Assembly: GCA_017860725.1 (NCBI GenBank) | Contig: JAGDMX010000167.1 | Location: 1 to 10,884 of the forward strand | Length of the DNA: 10,884 nucleotides | Direction of reading: 5' to 3' | Origin: Chloroflexota bacterium | GTDB taxonomy: Bacteria > Chloroflexota > Anaerolineae > Anaerolineales > UBA4823 | In this document: positions 6,466 through 10,884 of the stretch, piece by piece | Position numbering within the stretch: position 1 is the first letter of the stretch | Layout of the letters: each line of letters opens with the position of its first letter | Made by a program: the position numbers and the translations under genes | Notes under the pieces: generated by a model | The model's database searches: none | Told to the model about the DNA's origin: nothing | What the model saw: the letters and a program-made list of their open reading frames with translations, nothing else

Positions 6466-6950
6466 AGGAACACGATCTCCAAAAAACTCCCCCCAATGTT
6501 TATCGCTTCATTGGGCAGCAACTGCCCCTCCTGCTGGGTTGGGCTGTCGGCTCTGTGACTTTTGGACTGCTGCAGCGTCAATACAAAAACGACCAACAGC
6601 GCGGCTTAGGGGACCAATTCATTGGTTGGGGCGCCATTGACGGGATCATTGCGGCATCCGGGATGGCAGGCATGCACAAGAACGCCCGACTGCTTGCTGC
6701 CGATAAGATTGAGCCAATAAAGCACGACAAAGATGCCCGGCAATTCGAGCAGGTTGTATGGGTGAACACGGTCCTGGATATAGGTTACATACTAGCCGGC
6801 AAGTCGCTGGTGCAGCGCAATCCTGGGAACACCTATCGCCGTGGAATGGGCTGGGGCATCCTAATTCAGGGAGGCTTCCTGTTCCTGTGGGACCTGCTCC
6901 TGGCTTTACTGATTCGCAGATATCGCCATGACAATCTCGCCAGTTCCTGA
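6462..6950 (+). CDS. Uncharacterised membrane protein in carotenoid operon
   Basis: I do not recognise this 162-residue protein with confidence. It has four likely membrane helices: about 20-38 (LPLLLGWAVGSVTFGLL), 52-70 (FIGWGAIDGIIAASGMAGM), 97-115 (VVWVNTVLDIGYILAG) and 127-150 (GMGWGILIQGGFLFLWDLLL), with a basic tail (RRYRH). The glycine-rich helices and the GWGAID and GMGWG segments suggest tightly packed helices; no catalytic motif is evident. The loop between helices 2 and 3 is charged (KIEPIKHDKDARQFEQ). The start codon overlaps the crtB stop (ATGA, 6462-6465) and its end overlaps the hydrolase start by 23 nt, so it is translated with the carotenoid genes. It may be a scaffold, chaperone or small-molecule binding protein for pigment biosynthesis, but that is inference from position only. 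Confidence 0.75.
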   Translation: MKEHDLQKTPPNVYRFIGQQLPLLLGWAVGSVTFGLLQRQYKNDQQRGLGDQFIGWGAIDGIIAASGMAGMHKNARLLAADKIEPIKHDKDARQFEQVVWVNTVLDIGYILAGKSLVQRNPGNTYRRGMGWGILIQGGFLFLWDLLLALLIRRYRHDNLASS

Positions 6951-7848
6951 AATCCGCCCCTTTCAAAGCCCCGAACATCTGCCTTTCCGGTACGGCGATG
7001 GTCCTGGCGGCATCTTGATGATCCACGGCTTTGGCGGTACACCAGCCGAGCTGCGTGGCCTGGGCGAGAGGCTGGTACAGGCTGGCTGGCACACGCGTGC
7101 CTTGCTGCTGCCCGGATTTGGCCCAGATATTGTCAATCTTGATCAGCGCCACCCGCAGGAATGGTATGCAGCAGTGCAAGCGGAGTGGCAGGCTTTGCAA
7201 GCCCAGCACAATCCCTGTGTCTTGTTGGGCTTTTCTATGGGTGCCGCGGTAGCCCTAAATTTAGAAAGCTTACTCAAGCCCAGCCGCTTGATTCTGGCGG
7301 CGCCCTTTTGGCACATACCTGCCTGGATAGCGAGTTTTCTGCCGGTCATGCGCTGGATTACACCCAGAGTTCGTCCCTTCAGAAAAGCCAACTTTGCAGA
7401 TTTGCGCGTGCGCCAGTTTTTCGAAAAACTGATGCCCGGAATCGATCTGGATGATCCTGCGGTTCAAAATTACGTACGCACAGAGTTATTCATCCCCCTC
7501 AAGCTGATTAATGAAATCGCCCGCATGGGGAAAAACGCCTATCATCATGCCCGCTCAGTCAATACACCAACCCTGATAATCCAGGGCAATCAGGACAATG
7601 TGGTGTCGCCGGCGGCTACCCGTCGCCTTGCCCAACGGTTGCCCGCACCTTTGACCGTGTACCGTGAAATTCCCGGTGCGCACGATTTTCTTCCCAAGTC
7701 GTATGGATATCCCAGCGATGATTTCAGGGAGCATTTGAACCAGGTTCACTTGGATCCCGTGACATCAGCCATCCTGGATTGGCTTCCTCCAGTTCACGGC
7801 GATCATCTTTATCCTGTACCCAACACCACACTTGCCAATGTTGAGTGA
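6928..7848 (+). CDS. Alpha/beta hydrolase (esterase/lipase-like) in carotenoid operon
   Basis: A 306-residue alpha/beta-hydrolase with the full catalytic set: nucleophile Ser103 in the elbow GFSMGAA, acid Asp223 in QGNQDNVV, and His252 in PGAHDFL. HGFGGTP (residues 33-39) supplies the oxyanion-hole loop. A lid-like insertion (about 127-205) is rich in aromatic and hydrophobic residues (FWHIPAWIASFLP), suggesting a lipid-like substrate. It resembles the carboxylesterase/monoacylglycerol-lipase group. There is no signal peptide. The last 30 or so residues after the fold are proline-rich and unassigned. ATG at 6928 overlaps the preceding gene by 23 nt and lacks a good ribosome site, so it depends on coupling. 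In this operon it might cleave or transfer fatty acyl groups on xanthophylls or glycerolipids; the real substrate cannot be read from sequence. Confidence 0.88.
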   Translation: MTISPVPEIRPFQSPEHLPFRYGDGPGGILMIHGFGGTPAELRGLGERLVQAGWHTRALLLPGFGPDIVNLDQRHPQEWYAAVQAEWQALQAQHNPCVLLGFSMGAAVALNLESLLKPSRLILAAPFWHIPAWIASFLPVMRWITPRVRPFRKANFADLRVRQFFEKLMPGIDLDDPAVQNYVRTELFIPLKLINEIARMGKNAYHHARSVNTPTLIIQGNQDNVVSPAATRRLAQRLPAPLTVYREIPGAHDFLPKSYGYPSDDFREHLNQVHLDPVTSAILDWLPPVHGDHLYPVPNTTLANVE

Positions 7849-7854
7849 TCTACA

Positions 7855-8676
7855 ATGACATACTTTGGTGTCTTAATTACTTTCATCGTACCTCCGCTGG
7901 TGATCTTAATGATCATCGTGCCACGCGACATATGGAGATGGTTATTTAAGAGAGAGGGTGAAGTAGATTGGCTACCCTATATCGCTGTCCTTCTGCACGT
8001 GGCAATCGCCGTGATTTACACCACACCCTGGGACAATTACCTGGTTGCGACCAATGTGTGGTGGTACGACCCGAATCTAGTGACAGGTGTACGCATCTGG
8101 TATGTCCCGATTGAGGAATATACATTCTTCGTCCTGCAGACACTCTTGACCGGCTTCTGGACACTATTCTTAATGCGCTATGTGTTCAAAACTCCTCTCC
8201 GAATCGTACGCAACCGGAAGACGAGGCTGTGGTGGGGTAGCGCAGTGGTCTTTCTGTGGCTCATCTCTACCGCGACCTTGCTTTCAGGATGGGTGCCCGG
8301 CACCTATCTGACCTTAATTCTCTCCTGGGCACTGATACCGGTGGCAATCCAAGTTTTTTACGGTGCAGATCTCCTGCTGGCGAACTGGCGGCTGACTGTG
8401 CTAGCCTTCCTGGTCCCAACAGCTTATCTATGGATCGTGGACTCACTCTCGATCAGCAGCGGTACCTGGACCATCGACCCAGCTCAAACTACAGGGTTTA
8501 TGCTTGGCAGTCTGCCTATGGAAGAGATGCTATTTTTCCTGATGACGAATGTGATCATTGTTTTCGGGATCACGTTATTGCTCTCCGATTACACCCGGCA
8601 GCTAGGCCGTCAAGGGCTCATACAGTGGAAACAGCGCCGGCGAGCCGCGGCTGCACCGGGAAGTATTTCACAGTAA
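7855..8676 (+). CDS. crtYcd: Lycopene cyclase, fused CrtYc-CrtYd type
   Basis: An integral membrane protein of 273 residues made of two homologous halves, matching the fused form of the heterodimeric CrtYc/CrtYd lycopene cyclases of actinobacteria, archaea and fungi rather than the FAD-type CrtY. The first half has PWDNYLVATNVWWYDP (58-73) and PIEEYTFFVLQT (85-96); the second has DSLSISSGTWTID (196-208) and LGSLPMEEMLFFLMTN (217-232). The paired P-x-E-E motifs are the likely catalytic acids in each half. About seven hydrophobic helices are visible, and a short basic Ala-rich tail ends the protein. It should convert lycopene to beta-carotene (or make one ring only; the number of rings cannot be read from sequence). 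ATG at 7855 is 6 nt after the hydrolase stop. The gene appears intact. Because it acts on lycopene, its presence implies a working CrtI in the lineage. Confidence 0.92.
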   Translation: MTYFGVLITFIVPPLVILMIIVPRDIWRWLFKREGEVDWLPYIAVLLHVAIAVIYTTPWDNYLVATNVWWYDPNLVTGVRIWYVPIEEYTFFVLQTLLTGFWTLFLMRYVFKTPLRIVRNRKTRLWWGSAVVFLWLISTATLLSGWVPGTYLTLILSWALIPVAIQVFYGADLLLANWRLTVLAFLVPTAYLWIVDSLSISSGTWTIDPAQTTGFMLGSLPMEEMLFFLMTNVIIVFGITLLLSDYTRQLGRQGLIQWKQRRRAAAAPGSISQ

Positions 8677-8686
8677 ATCTTTCGAA

Positions 8687-9289
8687 ATGGAAACCCTGCT
8701 CTGGACCGCCATCGGTTTTATCTCTGGCTCGATCCCCTATTCAGTAATCGTTGGTCGGCTGGTCACAGGGAAGGATATCCGCCAGTATGGCGATCACAAC
8801 CCCGGAGCGGCCAATGTCGCCCGTTCGGCAGGTAAATTCTGGAGCTTGGTAGCCATCCTGCTGGATGGATTTAAGGGAGCCATCCCAGTGGGTCTGGCAT
8901 GGTTTGGCGTTGGAATCCAAGACTGGCGGATCATTCCGGTAGCTCTGGCGCCTGTCTTTGGTCATGCCTTCTCGCCCTTCCTGGGTTTTAAGGGTGGAAA
9001 AGCCCTATCCACCACATTTGGAATTTGGTTAGGGCTTACACTGTATGTTGGACCGACGGTCTTAGGGCTGTGCATGGCTTTGATGTATACCTTCCTGGCA
9101 GTAAGCGGCTGGGCAGTAACCTTCGCCATGCTGGCATTCGGGCTCTTTATCGGTTTGTATTATGGCAGCTCCCAACCCTTATTCCTGGCAGTATGGCTGG
9201 GTAACTTCCTCTTGTTAATTTATAGGCACCAGCAGGAATTAAGGACACCTCCCAGACTAAGATCACGCTGGCAGCAGCTATTTAAATAA
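8687..9289 (+). CDS. plsY: PlsY-like glycerol-3-phosphate acyltransferase, divergent
   Basis: A 200-residue membrane protein of the PlsY family, which transfers acyl groups from acyl-phosphate to glycerol-3-phosphate. The family pattern is clear: GSIPYSVIVGRLVTGKDIR (residues 14-32), HNPGAANVAR (37-46), LDGFKGAIPV (59-68), and GHAFSPFLGFKGGKALST (92-109), with several hydrophobic helices. Some positions differ from the canonical motifs as I know them: GDHNPGAAN in place of GSGNPGATN, and GGKAL in place of GGKGV. This may mark a paralogous subgroup with a different acceptor. It starts 10 nt after crtY, with no clear Shine-Dalgarno, and is the last gene before a hairpin. It may be the housekeeping PlsY carried along, or a pigment-linked acyltransferase; the changed motifs favour checking the second option. 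Confidence 0.85.
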   Translation: METLLWTAIGFISGSIPYSVIVGRLVTGKDIRQYGDHNPGAANVARSAGKFWSLVAILLDGFKGAIPVGLAWFGVGIQDWRIIPVALAPVFGHAFSPFLGFKGGKALSTTFGIWLGLTLYVGPTVLGLCMALMYTFLAVSGWAVTFAMLAFGLFIGLYYGSSQPLFLAVWLGNFLLLIYRHQQELRTPPRLRSRWQQLFK

Positions 9290-9295
9290 CGTGAA

Positions 9296-9341
9296 TTCGG
9301 GATAAAAGGATATTGGGTTTATCTTTTTTCCTTATCCCGAA
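9296..9341 (+). terminator. Hairpin terminator after plsY
   Basis: TTCGGGATAA (9296-9305) and TTATCCCGAA (9332-9341) form a perfect 10-bp stem, 7 nt past the plsY stop. Inside the 26-nt loop, GATAAA (9301-9306) can instead pair with TTTATC (9318-9323), which is followed directly by six T (9324-9329), the look of an intrinsic terminator. The two pairings share bases and exclude each other. It most likely ends the crtI-plsY transcript, at least in part; the symmetry of the long stem would also serve the opposite strand. Confidence 0.55.
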
Positions 9342-9367
9342 CTGATGTTAAATAGTATACTTATCAT

Positions 9368-9460
9368 ATGACACAGCGCGTCTTGACCGGGCTATTCTTT
9401 GCCATCTGGTGGAGGCGCTCCGACTCCTATCTTTCCATTTTTACATCGACTTCGGAATAA
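9368..9460 (+). CDS. Possible 30-codon leader or remnant frame before P450
   Basis: ATG at 9368 opens a 30-residue frame (beginning MTQRVLTGLFFAIWWRR) ending in TAA at 9458-9460, 5 nt before the preferred P450 ATG at 9466. It has a short hydrophobic stretch followed by a basic patch and a Ser/Thr-rich end. I do not recognise it and see no ribosome site. It may be a leader peptide, a decayed gene piece, or chance. Confidence 0.2.
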   Translation: MTQRVLTGLFFAIWWRRSDSYLSIFTSTSE

Positions 9461-9465
9461 CCACA

Positions 9466-10782
9466 ATGCCAGCTACGATCCCGTCCCCTTCGCCTCAAGC
9501 CGGATTAATTGCATTGAAAGCCCTGCTGCGCGAACGCAGCCTGCTAGCTCCGCTGCAGCGTATGAACCTGGAGTTGGGAGATATCTTCCAGATCCAATTA
9601 CCCAACTTTACACCTATTTTCATGGTTGGTCCTGAAGCTGCCCACTTCGTCCTGGTGGATCAGCGCGGCGAGCTGCGCTGGCGCAATGAAAATGATCCAG
9701 TGACCCACCTGTTAAGGCACGGTGTGCTGGTAGAGGATGGGGATGAGCACGATCGGCTGCGGCATCTGCTCAATCCGTCACTGCACAAACAGATGTTAGT
9801 CGAATACATCACCGATATGTGGTGTTATACCCAACAAGTCACTGCACAATGGAAAGAAGGTGTAGTGGTTGATATACTGGACGAGATGCGAAAAATCGCT
9901 CTGCTGGTATTAATGCGGACTCTCTACCAGTTGGATTTTTCGCCGCAGCTACGGCGGATGTGGGATGTTGTGATCGATAATATCAAGTATGTTTCGCCCG
10001 GACTGTGGATGTTATGGAGTGACCTGCCGCGCCATCAATACAATCGCGCAATCCATAAGATGGACAGGTACTTGTATCAGATCATCCAAGAGAGGCGCAA
10101 GCGAATGACGGCCGACCCCCTACCGCCTAGAGACATGTTGGGGCAACTAATTGCCTCCGGCATGGAGGACGGATTGATCCGCGATCAGCTCCTGACCATG
10201 CTGATTGCCGGCCACGACACGGTAACAGCCTTGATGGCCTGGACGCTTTATCTGCTCAGCGTTCACCCGGATATCCTGAAGCAGGCACAGGATGAGGTTG
10301 ACAATACTCTCTATCCCGGTGAAATCCCGTCACTCGAACAGATCAATCAGCTTGTATATCTTAACCAGGTCATTAAGGAGTCCCTACGCTTATTTCCGCC
10401 GATTCACCTAGGATCACGCATCTCCGCGACAGACCTGGAGTTCAAGGGCTATCATATCCCTGCTAACCGGCGGGTGGTGTATTCGATCTATCTGACCCAA
10501 CGCCACCCGGCTTACTGGCCCGAGCCCGACCGGTTCGATCCAGATCGGCACGCTCCCGGTACTCGACCTGCACCCTACACCTGGCTGCCGTTTGGTGGTG
10601 GACCGCGCAATTGCATCGGTGCCGCTTTTGGCCAGATGGAAGCCCGGGTAGTTGTTGCCAATGTGTTGCTGCACTTCGACTTGCACCTGGTAAACGCCCA
10701 CGTGAAACCTCACATGGGCGCGACCCTAGAGCCGCATGGCGCACGGATGCGCATCGAGCGACGCTCTGATTACTTCATTTGA
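9466..10782 (+). CDS. Cytochrome P450, probable carotenoid hydroxylase (CYP175-like)
   Basis: A 438-residue soluble-type P450 with all signature parts: I-helix oxygen-activation motif AGHDT (residues 248-252), K-helix ExxR as ESLR (305-308), the PERF-like PDRFDPDRH segment (354-362), and the heme loop FGGGPRNCIG (376-385) with Cys383 as axial ligand. The stretch YSIYLTQRHPAYWPEPDRF resembles CYP175A1, the Thermus beta-carotene 3-hydroxylase. With the cyclase two genes upstream, 3-hydroxylation of beta-carotene to cryptoxanthin and zeaxanthin is the best guess. Its redox partners (ferredoxin and reductase) are not in the window. ATG at 9466 is chosen, with GGAAT about 9 nt upstream; a GTG at 9409 would add 19 residues but has no ribosome site. 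The gene stands 176 nt beyond plsY, after a hairpin, so it may have its own promoter (TATACT at 9356-9361 is a candidate -10). Confidence 0.92.
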   Translation: MPATIPSPSPQAGLIALKALLRERSLLAPLQRMNLELGDIFQIQLPNFTPIFMVGPEAAHFVLVDQRGELRWRNENDPVTHLLRHGVLVEDGDEHDRLRHLLNPSLHKQMLVEYITDMWCYTQQVTAQWKEGVVVDILDEMRKIALLVLMRTLYQLDFSPQLRRMWDVVIDNIKYVSPGLWMLWSDLPRHQYNRAIHKMDRYLYQIIQERRKRMTADPLPPRDMLGQLIASGMEDGLIRDQLLTMLIAGHDTVTALMAWTLYLLSVHPDILKQAQDEVDNTLYPGEIPSLEQINQLVYLNQVIKESLRLFPPIHLGSRISATDLEFKGYHIPANRRVVYSIYLTQRHPAYWPEPDRFDPDRHAPGTRPAPYTWLPFGGGPRNCIGAAFGQMEARVVVANVLLHFDLHLVNAHVKPHMGATLEPHGARMRIERRSDYFI

Positions 10783-10884
10783 TCACCCAGACACGCTGTT
10801 TTCGTTGGAGTGCGTTTCCATTGCGTAGTTAATGGCGGCTTCCATATTCATGCCGCGCCCTTCCCCAAAGGCAGTCGCTTGTTC
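10783..10884 (-). CDS. C-terminal end of a leftward gene, possibly a TPR/LuxR-type regulator
   Basis: Only the last 33 codons are in the window, open from the right edge to TGA (10785-10783). The end reads EQATAFGEGRGMNMEAAIN followed by YAMETHSNENSVSG. The pattern (A)xxEGRxMxxExAIxYAxE is like the C-terminal ends of large LuxR-type or ATPase/TPR regulators common in Chloroflexota, which often finish with a segment like WAEGRALTLEQAIAYAL. That match is from memory and short, so the family is tentative. The stop directly abuts the P450 stop. Confidence 0.45.
   Translation of the reverse strand, partial: EQATAFGEGRGMNMEAAINYAMETHSNENSVSG

Noticed and set aside
9409..9465. GTG start at 9409 adding 19 residues to the P450
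   Set aside because: No ribosome site upstream, the added residues do not look like P450 sequence or a clean membrane anchor, and the ATG at 9466 has a reasonable upstream site and gives a normal N-terminus.

Overview
The window most likely comes from a Chloroflexota bacterium, probably Anaerolineae-like. This is an inference from gene content and protein style: a PAS/GAF-rich soluble NarL-type two-component pair, a secreted multicopper oxidase, a fused CrtYc-CrtYd lycopene cyclase and a P450 placed as carotenoid hydroxylase. No rRNA, tRNA, CRISPR array or insertion sequence is visible.

Layout. Positions 1-3829 are read leftwards (minus strand): a histidine kinase (3817-1355), its response regulator (1380-748, overlapping the kinase by 26 nt), then after a 371-nt gap the start of a secreted multicopper oxidase cut by the window edge (376-1). 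Positions 3830-4043 are an AT-rich divergent control region with a perfect extended -10 promoter in each direction and 11-bp direct repeats over the rightward -35 region. Positions 4044-9289 are one compact rightward operon: crtI (phytoene desaturase, broken by a frameshift near 4854-4860), crtB (phytoene synthase), an uncharacterised membrane protein, an alpha/beta hydrolase, a fused crtYc-crtYd lycopene cyclase and a PlsY-like acyltransferase. Neighbouring genes overlap or lie within about 10 nt of each other. A hairpin follows plsY, then a cytochrome P450 (9466-10782) with its own leader. The last 102 nt hold the end of a leftward gene whose stop codon abuts the P450 stop.

Function. The four recognised carotenoid enzymes form an ordered route from geranylgeranyl diphosphate (made elsewhere) to phytoene (CrtB), lycopene (CrtI), beta-carotene (CrtYcd) and probably cryptoxanthin/zeaxanthin (P450). 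The hydrolase, the divergent PlsY-like protein and the unknown four-helix membrane protein sit inside the operon and hint at acyl-group handling or pigment placement in the membrane; that is inference. The repeats over the promoter resemble the arrangement known for light/B12-responsive CarH/LitR operators, so light control is a testable idea. The crtI frameshift means that, as sequenced, the pathway would stall at phytoene unless the lesion is a sequence error or is bypassed.
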